Shown in pieces: positions 14,624-21,281 of a stretch of 21,773 nucleotides of DNA (position 1 is its first letter; each line of letters begins with the position of its first letter). The position numbers were made by a program, and so were the translations under genes. Location of the stretch: the IMG/VR virus record IMGVR_UViG_3300008266_001107, positions 1 through 21,773 of that record. One strand, 5' to 3'. A model generated the notes under the pieces. It saw only the letters and a list, made by a program, of their open reading frames with translations, was not told the origin of the DNA and did not search any database. The stretch is from a virus.

Positions 14624-15838
14624 TTATCCTACAATAACTACTTCGTATGCTCCTGCTGCTGGTGCTACATTGAATCCAACTGTAACTTGATTGTCTGAAT
14701 TTCTTGTAACATCTGTTTCAACGGTTGCATATGTAGTTGTGTCGTAAACTTGAACGCTTACTTTACGTGTTCCAAGGTTGTGCGTGATTGCATATGTGAG
14801 TGCTTCGCCATCACCAATTGTTGCTGTATATTTACGAGCAATGTCATGATAGCTTCCAGATACTAAACCAATCTGCCACTTATCTGTAGTTTCATTCCAT
14901 AGAAGCTCTGCATCTGCTGAGCTACCACGGTGAACAATAATACCAGCATCAGCTGTTGGAGCTTGTGCCTCATCCATATCACTGTTAAGATTAATCTTAT
15001 TATCTGTGATATTTACTTGAGTTACGTTAACTGTGTTGATTGAACCAACTACATTTAGGTCTCCACCAACTGTAAGGTTATTGGTAATCGATACATCATC
15101 TGGAAGTCCAATTGTTACCGCTGCTGTTTCTGAACCAGAACCAGATACGGTAATTTCATTTGCTGTTCCAGCAATTGTAGCAATATAATTACCAGTTGTT
15201 TGTGTGCCAAGATTAACATTCTTAATTGTTACATGGCCATTTGTTGTTGTAAAGTCTGCTGTTTCGAAAGAAGCAATACCCTTGTTTGATGTAGTTGCAT
15301 CTTCTCCAGCAATTGTAATATCATTGCCAGATACTGAAACATCAATTCCTTCCCCACCTAAAACTCCAAGAGTTTCGGTTAGAAGGTTAATTCCAATTGT
15401 AGTACCAACATTGTCACCATTAATTGTGAGGGTTGTTGCTACATCTGCTTCACCAGCCGCTGTTAAACGACCTTGAGCATCTACTGTAAAAGTAGGAATC
15501 TTTGTTTGTGATCCATATGACCCAGCAGTTACTGTTGTGTTATCTAGATCGATTGTGGTTGTACCAGCAACGTCTGCGTATGTTGAGGTTAAACCAACGC
15601 CACCAACAATAGATGAACCGATAATATCTTGGACAACTTCTGTAGAAGCTCCCATCGGCATCCATGGACCATCTGGTGCTGAAAGTCCATTGTAATAATA
15701 CATTGTGTTGTTTGTACCATTATAATAAATCTGACCAGTAACAGGGCTTGAAGGCGCAGGACCACTTATGTTTTGAATTCTGGCATTACGCAGCTCGTTT
15801 TTGTTCAGATCAATATCTGTTACAAATAATCTTGCCAT
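14624..15838 (-). CDS. Tail fibre protein (404 aa)
   Basis: This is a typical beta-repetitive fibre. The N-terminus (MARLFVTDIDLNKNELRNAR) is followed by a GQIYYNGTNNTMYYYNG segment common in phage fibres. The body contains IPTFTVDAQGRLTAAGEA, GEGIDVSVSGNDITIAGED, VTIGLPDDVSITNNLTVGGD and ITDNKINLNSDM; these phrases recur in fibres of T4-like and aquatic phages. The C-terminus (LTYAITHNLGTRKVSVQVYD ... VAPAAGAYEVVIVG) resembles the end of the next upstream gene product (YWYLTINHNLGYNPNV), suggesting a shared tip-proximal beta domain. AAGGAGA lies 7 nt before the ATG. It is the first large fibre of the leftward operon and probably a side or tail fibre; its receptor is unknown. Confidence 0.85.
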   Translation of the reverse strand: MARLFVTDIDLNKNELRNARIQNISGPAPSSPVTGQIYYNGTNNTMYYYNGLSAPDGPWMPMGASTEVVQDIIGSSIVGGVGLTSTYADVAGTTTIDLDNTTVTAGSYGSQTKIPTFTVDAQGRLTAAGEADVATTLTINGDNVGTTIGINLLTETLGVLGGEGIDVSVSGNDITIAGEDATTSNKGIASFETADFTTTNGHVTIKNVNLGTQTTGNYIATIAGTANEITVSGSGSETAAVTIGLPDDVSITNNLTVGGDLNVVGSINTVNVTQVNITDNKINLNSDMDEAQAPTADAGIIVHRGSSADAELLWNETTDKWQIGLVSGSYHDIARKYTATIGDGEALTYAITHNLGTRKVSVQVYDTTTYATVETDVTRNSDNQVTVGFNVAPAAGAYEVVIVG

Positions 15839-15851
15839 TTTTCACTCTCCT

Positions 15852-16334
15852 TTAAGACAGGTATGCTGTCCCACCGAATGGTTGAGCCATTATCAGTGTT
15901 ATTTGATTAAAACTATTATAGTTTATACCAGTCTCTAATACATCACCAGCACTATTTTTAATAGTTACGTTTGGGTTATACCCAAGATTGTGATTGATTG
16001 TTAGATACCAGTATTCTATATCATTTCCAGTAGCTCCTGTTGGATAAGATAGAACCTGATTAGTTGCAAATGGAAATGTTAAAGTACCTGTACTTAGGAA
16101 GTAGCTTGTTGCACCATCCCAAGTAAGGTCGTTAAGTTTTGGGCCATAAAATTTTGTAGTAGTTTTATCATAATAAAAGTCACCCTCAACACCTAAATTA
16201 TTAGATGGGGCTCCTTCACCATTAAGAATTGTTTTACCACGAGGACCTTGAGGACCAGGTGTACCAACAACAACATCATTAATAACTTCAGTTACTACTA
16301 CTGTTGGATTGTCATTATTATTTACAATTGGCAT
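15852..16334 (-). CDS. Short collagen-like tail fibre protein (160 aa)
   Basis: A beta-prone N-terminus (PTVVVTEVINDVVV) leads into a short collagen-like stretch (GTPGPQGPRG, three Gly-x-y triplets). A segment familiar from phage fibres follows (GEGAPSNNLGVEGDFYYDKT, TKFYGPK). The last 60 residues (YWYLTINHNLGYNPNVTIKN ... ITLIMAQPFGGTAYLS) resemble the C-terminal domain of the 404-residue fibre. The ATG overlaps the TAA of the BppU-like gene (TAATG), and the next gene follows after 13 nt, so all three are probably translated from one mRNA. The size suggests a short fibre or a connector between baseplate and longer fibres. This is inferred from order and homology by eye. Confidence 0.75.
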   Translation of the reverse strand: MPIVNNNDNPTVVVTEVINDVVVGTPGPQGPRGKTILNGEGAPSNNLGVEGDFYYDKTTTKFYGPKLNDLTWDGATSYFLSTGTLTFPFATNQVLSYPTGATGNDIEYWYLTINHNLGYNPNVTIKNSAGDVLETGINYNSFNQITLIMAQPFGGTAYLS

Positions 16335-16681
16335 TAGATTGTAACCGATCTACTTAAAGTCATGAATCCCTCAATAAGTTTTATTTTATTTCCATTACTA
16401 TCTACAACCATCAAGTCATATGCTGACTTTGGATAAAATAGTTTATTGGTTTGTGTAGGAGTCATCTTACAAGTAATTTTGCCATTAGGCGCATCAATTG
16501 TAATTCCACCTAGAGGGGATGTTAGGGTAAAGGCCAACTTTGTGCCACCCTTTGTATCTCTGACCTGCATCTTAGCAGTAGATCCAGTTAAATCAATAGG
16601 GTCTCCATCGCTGTCTTTATATTCAACGATGAAACTGAAGGTAGTGTTTTGATCCACTTCCCAATTTTTTTGTCCTGCCAT
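16334..16681 (-). CDS. BppU N-terminal-like baseplate/tail protein (115 aa)
   Basis: The sequence follows the pattern of the BppU N-terminal family: an aromatic opening (QNTTFSFIVEYKDSDGDPID), then LTGSTAKMQVRDTKGG, LTSPLGGITID, a GKITCKMTPTQTNKL strand, SAYDLMVVDSNGNKIKLIEG and a closing FMTLSRSVTI. In lactococcal phages the BppU N-terminal domain attaches receptor-binding proteins to the baseplate. Stand-alone proteins of about 110 residues are frequent in other phages just ahead of fibre genes, as here. The start lies downstream of the terminator hairpin with AGGAG upstream (spacer 9-10 nt). The protein is full length for the stand-alone form. The adaptor role between tail and fibres is inferred. 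Confidence 0.75.
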   Translation of the reverse strand: MAGQKNWEVDQNTTFSFIVEYKDSDGDPIDLTGSTAKMQVRDTKGGTKLAFTLTSPLGGITIDAPNGKITCKMTPTQTNKLFYPKSAYDLMVVDSNGNKIKLIEGFMTLSRSVTI

Positions 16682-16704
16682 TTGCTAAAATCTCCTAAAA
16701 TAGG

Positions 16705-16734
16705 AAAACTCCTATGCTCATTTTAGCATAGGAG
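16705..16734 (-). terminator. Hairpin terminator or attenuator after the holin-like gene
   Basis: Reading leftward, CTCCTATGCT (16734-16725) and AGCATAGGAG (16718-16709) form a perfect 10-bp stem with a 6-nt loop, followed by TTTT and then CC. The short U-run suggests incomplete termination, so some transcription should continue into the fibre genes. No convincing new promoter is visible between this hairpin and the next start. Confidence 0.65.
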
Positions 16735-16768
16735 CCGTCCTAATCTGTATTCAGTTGTTATTTAATTT

Positions 16769-16993
16769 TTACTTTTTTGTGAAGCCAAAAGCTGGCTCAT
16801 TTGTGTTAAGTGCTTTTAGAATAACTGGCAATACTGCCGCAATTCCACCCTTAACCAAATCTCCTGGATCTGTGTTACCAGTCATGTATAGAGCGATGGC
16901 GGCTCCAAGAAAATGGCGGCCATAGCTTGCTAACGCTGCTAGAAGTTTCTCCTGCATTGTTACCTTTCCATCATTATTAAAGTCTTCTTTCAT
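16769..16993 (-). CDS. Small membrane protein with EF-hand-like loop, candidate holin (74 aa)
   Basis: Residues 4-15 (DFNNDGKVTMQE) fit the EF-hand calcium loop: D1, N3, D5, G6, V8, T9 and E12. Two hydrophobic segments follow at about 28-39 (FLGAAIALYMTG) and 49-62 (GGIAAVLPVILKAL). A polar turn (NTDPGDL) separates them, and the tail is short and basic (GFTKK). Size, topology and a position ahead of tail genes match phage holins, which open the cell membrane at lysis, but there is no diagnostic holin motif. The family is recurrent in phages as I recall, without known function for the loop. AGGAGG lies 6 nt upstream of the ATG, and a sigma70 promoter lies about 60 nt upstream. Alternatives are a membrane anchor or a superinfection factor. 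Confidence 0.55.
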   Translation of the reverse strand: MKEDFNNDGKVTMQEKLLAALASYGRHFLGAAIALYMTGNTDPGDLVKGGIAAVLPVILKALNTNEPAFGFTKK

Positions 16994-17025
16994 AAAGACC
17001 TCCTATTTCTGAGCACCATGCCCAG

Positions 17026-17049
17026 GAATTTTGGGAGTTACCCCAATTC
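17026..17049 (-). promoter_or_regulatory. Leader hairpin upstream of the holin-like gene
   Basis: Reading leftward, the untranslated leader contains GAATTGGG and CCCAAAATTC around a GTAACT loop (stem with a 2-nt bulge). The same CCCA can instead pair with the following TGGG at 17024-17021, so two mutually exclusive hairpins are possible before the AGGAGG. It could modulate translation or be incidental. Confidence 0.3.
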
Positions 17050-17051
17050 TT

Positions 17052-17080
17052 ATTATACGCCTATTATGCCGAAATGTCTA
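17052..17080 (-). promoter_or_regulatory. Sigma70-type promoter for the leftward holin/fibre operon
   Basis: Reading leftward, TAGACA (17080-17075), a 17-nt spacer and TATAAT (17057-17052) give 5/6 and 6/6 consensus matches. The promoter overlaps the last codons and stop of the reductase gene. The -10 context GGCGTATAATAAGA resembles GGCGGTATAATAAGA at 21385-21399 on the other strand. Confidence 0.7.
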
Positions 17081-18998
17081 CAATCTCACAATTTCCGTCT
17101 GAAGTACAGGCTAAAGTTTGTGTTCCGCTAGTTCCATCTTCTGTCTCGTAAAAAGATAAATCTTCCCAACGAATTGAAGACGGCATTTTAGCGAGGAGTT
17201 CTAAATATTCCGACTCAGTTACTTCTTGGTAAGGAGCCTGCTTATATGAGTGGTCTGAATGTGGCAGGAACGAAATACCTGAAACCTCATCAAAATGCTT
17301 ATATACCCAAGCACCTACTTCCATCCATTCATCTTCTTTTACAGATACCGTAATAGATGGCTTATGCTCACACCATGCACGTTGATAGACAAGCCATGTG
17401 TTTAGGTGCTCAATAGCAGTAAGATCATTACGAAGAATTGCTCCTTCTGGAGCCTTTACTGGAAATGAAAATACATAAGTGTCGTTTGGCTTCATAAAAT
17501 CATCTTCTACTGGAATGCCAACTTCTTTTAAGAATGTTGATAGAGGATCTTTTTTATCCCCACGAACTGTGCGAATATAATACTGTGAATGCCATGCATG
17601 CATTCCTGAAGATACTCCTACCAATTGAGATACTGTTCCAGAAGGCTTAACACATGTAATTGCAGCGGAGGCTGGAATATTAAGAGCTTCTGCCATTTCA
17701 GCATTTATCTCTCTTGCGTAAGACCTTAAATCTTCAAGGGTTTGCTCAAGTTTCTTTAAATCTTGTTTTCCAGAAAAGAACTTATTCCCAAATTGTCCAG
17801 TTAGGGATACTCCAAGTAGGCGTTCTTCTTCTGTATTATCTTTCCAGATTTTACGAAGATACTTAAAGTCTGTAAGGGTAGACTGCCAAGTGCCAAGAAT
17901 AGTGGCTAGGCGTACCTTTTCTGCCACCGTCTTAGCGGTATCATTTTCACGAATTACAACTTCGGATAGATTACAAAACTGATAAGGTCGTAGGATAATT
18001 TCTGAGCATGGGTTAGTTCCATAGTGGACTTCTGGATCTCTACGTCCCCATTTTGCTGCTTGTTTTTGAGCTGCTGCAACATTGTATATGCCACGCTCAC
18101 CTGATTTTGAGTCATACAGGTTTTTCCATTCCGCAATAAACTGTTCCATTTCTGGCTTACGAGAATATGCTACTGAATTATTTGATAGGGCTCGTTGTGA
18201 ATTATTCTCCCACCAGTTTCCAGACTTTGCTGCCGCCATTTCAATATCATTAATATTAGAAAGAGAAATCATTGCAGAGCGACGAACTCCACCAACAACC
18301 ACAATTTCACCAATCTTACACATTATATCGTGAGCCTCAATAGGTTTCAACTGACGACCTGCTGCAGATTTAAACTTTGCAATTGTAAAATCAAAAAGAT
18401 TGATCAATGGTTGTGGTCCTGATGAACGACCACCCATTGTCTTAAGACGTGCACCTGCTGGTCGAAGTTTAGAAACATCAATTGCTGGAATCTGTCCAGC
18501 CCAAAGCATTGCAAGTAGTTCACGATAAGACTTTGCCCAACCCTGCTTTGAATCTTCTACAACGATAGTAGTTGTTGATTTCTCAAATGATTCTGGGACG
18601 GCAGGAAGTTTGTTCACATACTTATACTCTACAGAGAATCCTACACCTGTTCCACACATCAAGATATACATTGTTTCATCAAATGAACGAGGAGAATCTA
18701 CTGGAACAAATGAGCAGTTATATCCTGCAACATGGTCTCTGTCAAGAGCAGCACCAGCAGTCATTACTGCTCGCATAGAAGGCATTACGTTTCTATCATA
18801 TACTGCTTGCTTAAGCTCTTCTACTAAAGATGACTTTGGCTCATAGTTATAGTTTGTAAACAAATGATCTAAAATAAATGCGAAGTATCTATCTACTGTT
18901 TCACCCCATGTCTCTCTGCGATTTTCTTCAGGGATCCATCTTGCATAGCGTGACAATGCAATAAAGTTTTCATAGGGATTTTCAATAGTTCTTGACAT
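17064..18998 (-). CDS. nrdJ: Class II (adenosylcobalamin-dependent) ribonucleoside-triphosphate reductase (644 aa)
   Basis: The enzyme reduces ribonucleotides to deoxyribonucleotides for phage DNA synthesis, using a B12 cofactor made or imported by the host. The active-site pattern of the monomeric RTPR family is present. NPCSE at 329-333 gives Asn329, the thiyl-radical Cys331 and Glu333. Cys342 in QFCNLSEV lies 11 residues later, exactly as in the Lactobacillus enzyme, and Cys95 (GYNCSFVPV) is its disulfide partner. KPSGTVS near 451 is the phosphate-binding loop, and the C-terminal Cys631 and Cys637 (ACTSDGNC) should serve as the reducing pair. At 644 residues it is shorter than the roughly 740-residue cellular type. 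A GGAG lies 14 nt before the ATG, rather far. No obvious promoter of its own is seen, so co-transcription with the glycosyltransferase is likely. Confidence 0.92.
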   Translation of the reverse strand: MSRTIENPYENFIALSRYARWIPEENRRETWGETVDRYFAFILDHLFTNYNYEPKSSLVEELKQAVYDRNVMPSMRAVMTAGAALDRDHVAGYNCSFVPVDSPRSFDETMYILMCGTGVGFSVEYKYVNKLPAVPESFEKSTTTIVVEDSKQGWAKSYRELLAMLWAGQIPAIDVSKLRPAGARLKTMGGRSSGPQPLINLFDFTIAKFKSAAGRQLKPIEAHDIMCKIGEIVVVGGVRRSAMISLSNINDIEMAAAKSGNWWENNSQRALSNNSVAYSRKPEMEQFIAEWKNLYDSKSGERGIYNVAAAQKQAAKWGRRDPEVHYGTNPCSEIILRPYQFCNLSEVVIRENDTAKTVAEKVRLATILGTWQSTLTDFKYLRKIWKDNTEEERLLGVSLTGQFGNKFFSGKQDLKKLEQTLEDLRSYAREINAEMAEALNIPASAAITCVKPSGTVSQLVGVSSGMHAWHSQYYIRTVRGDKKDPLSTFLKEVGIPVEDDFMKPNDTYVFSFPVKAPEGAILRNDLTAIEHLNTWLVYQRAWCEHKPSITVSVKEDEWMEVGAWVYKHFDEVSGISFLPHSDHSYKQAPYQEVTESEYLELLAKMPSSIRWEDLSFYETEDGTSGTQTLACTSDGNCEIVDISA

Positions 18999-19087
18999 TT
19001 TTAGATAAAGCTCCTTCTCCGCCTTGCGGTTAATAAATTTTTAGTGAGATACCAATTCTACCAAACTTTAATTAGCGTGGGAAGGGG

Positions 19088-20077
19088 TTATGAGAATTTT
19101 TTAAAAATATGATCAAAAGAATTCTTAGTCAACTTAATCCAATTGTATTCTTCATGTATTTTAGTTGACTGAGCATAATAGTATCCAGAATAAGCATTAA
19201 AATTAAAAGATACATCTCTCATAAGTTCAAGTAGATGTTGATAGTTTGGTTCAAATACTTTTCCAGGGTGGGCATGAGTCCATTCTGAATCTACCAATTC
19301 CGATCTTAATTTAAGCGGGCCAAGATAATCTGAATAATGTGCCCAATCATAAGTAGATATAACTGGCATGCCTGTTGCTAAAGCCTGAAGAGGTATAAAG
19401 CCAAATCCTTCTCCGTAGCTAGGATAAATTAAAACATCATGATCATGATAAAGCTTAACTAGTTGCTCATCTGTATATTCATCAAGAATGATCTTTACGT
19501 TATTATAAACTTCATTAGGTAATCCAATAATATTCTTTTCTATAAAGTTATTATATACACGAGTTGTATTTTGTTTATATGCTTTTATTGTTAATTGATA
19601 TTCTGGATTATTTCCAAATAAGAATCCGAATGCGTCAACCACCATTTGTCCCGCTTTTCTTGGAGCGGGTTCTCCAAGATGAAGGAACTTAATTACACCA
19701 TCATCTTTTCTTCGTTTTGGTTTCCAGATATCTTCTATTCCATGTGGATACACTTTAACATCTTTATATCCATTATCTTGAAATACATTTGCACACCAAT
19801 CAGATGTTGTCCATATCTCATCAACTAAAGATAGATTCATTCTCCAAACTTCTGGTATAACTGTAGATTCCCAAGGAGTGTAACTAATTTGATACTGATT
19901 ACGATGCATTTTAAAATGATTAGGCTGAGAAAAGTTTAATTGAACTGGAGCTTTAGGATATTGAAATGGGACTTCGTGGCCTAAACTTTGCAAAGATTTA
20001 ACTATATTATAGCCAGCATAACCATATCCATTAGAGGTTTTTAGGTTAACTCTTGGTGTTGAGAATGATATTTGCAT
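19088..20077 (-). CDS. Glycosyltransferase, GT4-like (GT-B fold), 329 aa
   Basis: The N-terminal half starts MQISFSTPRVNLKTSNGYGY, an opening strand and glycine-rich loop typical of GT-B enzymes. The C-terminal nucleotide-sugar domain shows FLHLGEPAPRKAGQ (Lys141), DVLIYPSYGEGFGFIPLQAL (Glu223 and Gln231, an E-x7-Q version of the GT4 E-x7-E motif) and ATGMPVISTYDWAHY. The donor and acceptor are unknown; phage enzymes of this type may modify virion proteins, DNA bases or host surface glycans. I chose the ATG at 20075-20077. A TTG at 20117-20119 would add 14 residues, but these come from the divergent lysis promoter region and do not look like the family. The ribosome site is weak (AGAAAA). The reductase gene follows after 89 nt in the same direction. 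Confidence 0.8.
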   Translation of the reverse strand: MQISFSTPRVNLKTSNGYGYAGYNIVKSLQSLGHEVPFQYPKAPVQLNFSQPNHFKMHRNQYQISYTPWESTVIPEVWRMNLSLVDEIWTTSDWCANVFQDNGYKDVKVYPHGIEDIWKPKRRKDDGVIKFLHLGEPAPRKAGQMVVDAFGFLFGNNPEYQLTIKAYKQNTTRVYNNFIEKNIIGLPNEVYNNVKIILDEYTDEQLVKLYHDHDVLIYPSYGEGFGFIPLQALATGMPVISTYDWAHYSDYLGPLKLRSELVDSEWTHAHPGKVFEPNYQHLLELMRDVSFNFNAYSGYYYAQSTKIHEEYNWIKLTKNSFDHIFKKFS

Positions 20078-20098
20078 ATTTTTTTCTGGTTGACCGAC

Positions 20099-20128
20099 TT
20101 GACAGTAATTTACTGACAATGCTATTAT
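20099..20128 (+). promoter_or_regulatory. Consensus promoter with palindromic operator for the lysis genes
   Basis: TTGACA (20099-20104), an 18-nt spacer and TATTAT (20123-20128) with TGC in front form one of the best promoters in the window. Inside the spacer lies the perfect palindrome CAGTAATTTACTG (20103-20115; six bases each side of a central T). A bound repressor there would block polymerase. On the opposite strand a TATAAT (20129-20124) overlaps the -10 and might serve the divergent glycosyltransferase, but its -35 spacing is poor. Confidence 0.65.
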
Positions 20129-20163
20129 ATAAGTTCGTTATCTCTTCAAAGGAGGAAATGCCA

Positions 20164-20736
20164 ATGGAGAATATAAAACAGCGATTGAGTGATGTTGCTC
20201 ATAACTGGACCGCTATAGGAATGATAACATTATTTCTATTTGGTGTCCAGCCTGAAACATTACCAGCCGCAAAAGCTCTTCTGGTTGAACAAGCAATTGT
20301 TAAATCTGAAGATACAAAAACAGAAGCACAACTGAAAAAAGAAACGCTGGAAAAATTCAGCAATACTGTATACAAAGCATCTGAGTCTTTAACAGACAAA
20401 GAATTGGTACAGCTTCTCAAGGCCGTAGGCTTTGAGGGCAAAGGCCTTAGAATGGCTTGGGCCGTAGCTAAGAAGGAGTCTAACGGACGCCCATTAGCGT
20501 ATAACGGAAACAGGAATACTGGAGACAGTTCCTACGGAATTTTTCAGATCAATATGCTGGGAAACCTTGGTGTAGATCGTAAAGAAAAATTCGACCTGGA
20601 TAGTAACTACACGTTATTTGATCCAGTAATTAACGCAGAGATAACGTATCATATGACACAGGGCGGCGCAGACTGGTCATCTTGGAAGGGTTTAACTCCA
20701 GCCACAAAAGTGTGGTTAGAAAAATTCCCTAATTAG
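20164..20736 (+). CDS. Membrane-anchored lytic transglycosylase / lysozyme-like endolysin (190 aa)
   Basis: The C-terminal 105 residues match the lysozyme-like SLT fold. Helix AWAVAKKESNG carries the likely catalytic Glu105, followed by PLAYNGNRNTGDSSYGIFQI (the classic ES.....SYGIFQIN signature) and MTQGGADWSSWKGL near the end. It should cleave the glycan backbone of peptidoglycan. Residues about 15-28 (WTAIGMITLFLFGV) form a single membrane or signal-anchor segment, and residues 45-85 look helical. This start has AGGAGG with an 8-nt spacer (20050-20055). An ATG six bases earlier is too close to that site, and farther upstream starts would run through the promoter. It is the first gene of the rightward transcript. 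It may be the host-lysis enzyme or a virion-associated one; the membrane anchor favours a SAR- or signal-anchored endolysin. Confidence 0.8.
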   Translation: MENIKQRLSDVAHNWTAIGMITLFLFGVQPETLPAAKALLVEQAIVKSEDTKTEAQLKKETLEKFSNTVYKASESLTDKELVQLLKAVGFEGKGLRMAWAVAKKESNGRPLAYNGNRNTGDSSYGIFQINMLGNLGVDRKEKFDLDSNYTLFDPVINAEITYHMTQGGADWSSWKGLTPATKVWLEKFPN

Positions 20737-20744
20737 GAGATAAA

Positions 20745-20954
20745 TTGAAGATACAGACAGTATCTAAATATTTAGCCTTAGCAGAAGAAGGCCTTGTTCC
20801 AGAACTTAATTGTCCTCTGGATCAGGGCCTTCTAATGCCTAATCAAGATTTAGATGATAAAATATATCTATATTGCTTATCATGTCAATATAAAAAAGAG
20901 ATTGGTTTAAAGTTTTATGAACAACTCAGAGAACAAATTGAAAGATCTAACTGA
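20745..20954 (+). CDS. Small zinc-ribbon-like protein (69 aa, TTG start)
   Basis: The start is TTG, supported by AGGAG 5 nt upstream (TTAGGAGATAAATTG) and by tight spacing after the lysin. The sequence has NCPLDQG early, LMPNQDLDDKIYLYCLSCQY in the middle and a charged helical tail (LKFYEQLREQIERSN). Cys23, Cys44 and Cys47 plus a nearby acidic residue could form a zinc knuckle or half-ribbon. Similar short proteins with CP..Q/D..G and C..C.YK occur in other tailed phages, and I know no function for them. It is co-transcribed with the lysin. Its end overlaps the start of the next small gene. Confidence 0.7.
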   Translation: MKIQTVSKYLALAEEGLVPELNCPLDQGLLMPNQDLDDKIYLYCLSCQYKKEIGLKFYEQLREQIERSN

Positions 20955-21045
20955 CCCAATTAAAACCGACGGCGGGGAAATTAAAGAAACAGACGCCATG
21001 GGTAGAGAAAAATTTTGGGAAGATCTAGGAAGACCAAATGACTGA
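20917..21045 (+). CDS. Small acidic hypothetical protein (42 aa) overlapping both neighbours
   Basis: This short frame starts with ATG at 20917, inside the end of the preceding gene (38-nt overlap). It ends with TGA at 21043-21045, overlapping the start of the next gene by 8 nt. Without it the stretch 20955-21037 would be empty, which argues that it is real. The protein (MNNSENKLKDLTDPIKTDGG ... TDAMGREKFWEDLGRPND) is hydrophilic. Its C-terminal MGREKFWEDLGRPN has a tryptophan and an amphipathic character, like short peptides that dock on a partner. No strong ribosome site is visible, so translation by reinitiation from the upstream gene is likely. Function is unknown. Confidence 0.6.
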   Translation: MNNSENKLKDLTDPIKTDGGEIKETDAMGREKFWEDLGRPND

Positions 21046-21250
21046 AGAACAAAAATCAGAAAATCTAGAAGATAACCTAGAGATGGTTAATTATATTATG
21101 CTGCATAGAATATATGACCTTTTAACATTAATTTCAAATAAACTTGTTGGCCCAGAAGATACGGCAAAAATGGTTGCATATCATGACCAAGGATATCTAT
21201 TAGGACCATCCCCTTCATATACCCCAGATAATTCTCAAGAAAACAGTTGA
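21038..21250 (+). CDS. Small hypothetical phage protein (70 aa)
   Basis: The ATG overlaps the end of the 42-residue gene, and AGGAAG lies 5 nt upstream. The first 20 residues are acidic (EEQKSENLEDNLEM). A predicted helix follows (VNYIMLHRIYDLLTLISNKL), then a conserved-looking patch (KMVAYHDQGYLLGPSPSY) with several aromatic residues and a short polar tail. There is no membrane segment or catalytic motif. I do not recognise a family with known function. Its place at the end of the lysis-gene transcript, just before a new promoter at 21247, marks the end of this operon. Confidence 0.65.
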   Translation: MTEEQKSENLEDNLEMVNYIMLHRIYDLLTLISNKLVGPEDTAKMVAYHDQGYLLGPSPSYTPDNSQENS

Positions 21251-21275
21251 CTTAAAAAAAACATTGTGTGATACT
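21247..21275 (+). promoter_or_regulatory. Promoter for a short structured RNA
   Basis: TTGACT (21247-21252), a 17-nt spacer and GATACT (21270-21275), preceded by TGT as a TGn extension, form a good sigma70-type promoter. It overlaps the stop codon of the 70 aa gene (TGA at 21248-21250). Start is predicted near 21282, just before the paired ACGGG. Confidence 0.6.
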
Positions 21276-21281
21276 TAGTAT

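Noticed and set aside
18082-18333. Plus-strand frames within the reductase gene
   Set aside because: Antisense to a clearly recognised enzyme, without ribosome sites.
19019-19036. CCGC-CTT-GCGG hairpin followed by an AT-rich run as a rightward terminator
   Set aside because: Only four base pairs, with no rightward gene upstream to terminate.
20078-20119. TTG start adding 14 residues to the glycosyltransferase
   Set aside because: No ribosome site; the extra residues derive from the promoter/operator DNA and precede the natural first beta strand.
20053-20163. Longer N-terminus for the transglycosylase starting at 20053
   Set aside because: It would run antisense through the glycosyltransferase start and through the promoter and the AGGAGG; the ATG at 20164 has the proper ribosome site.
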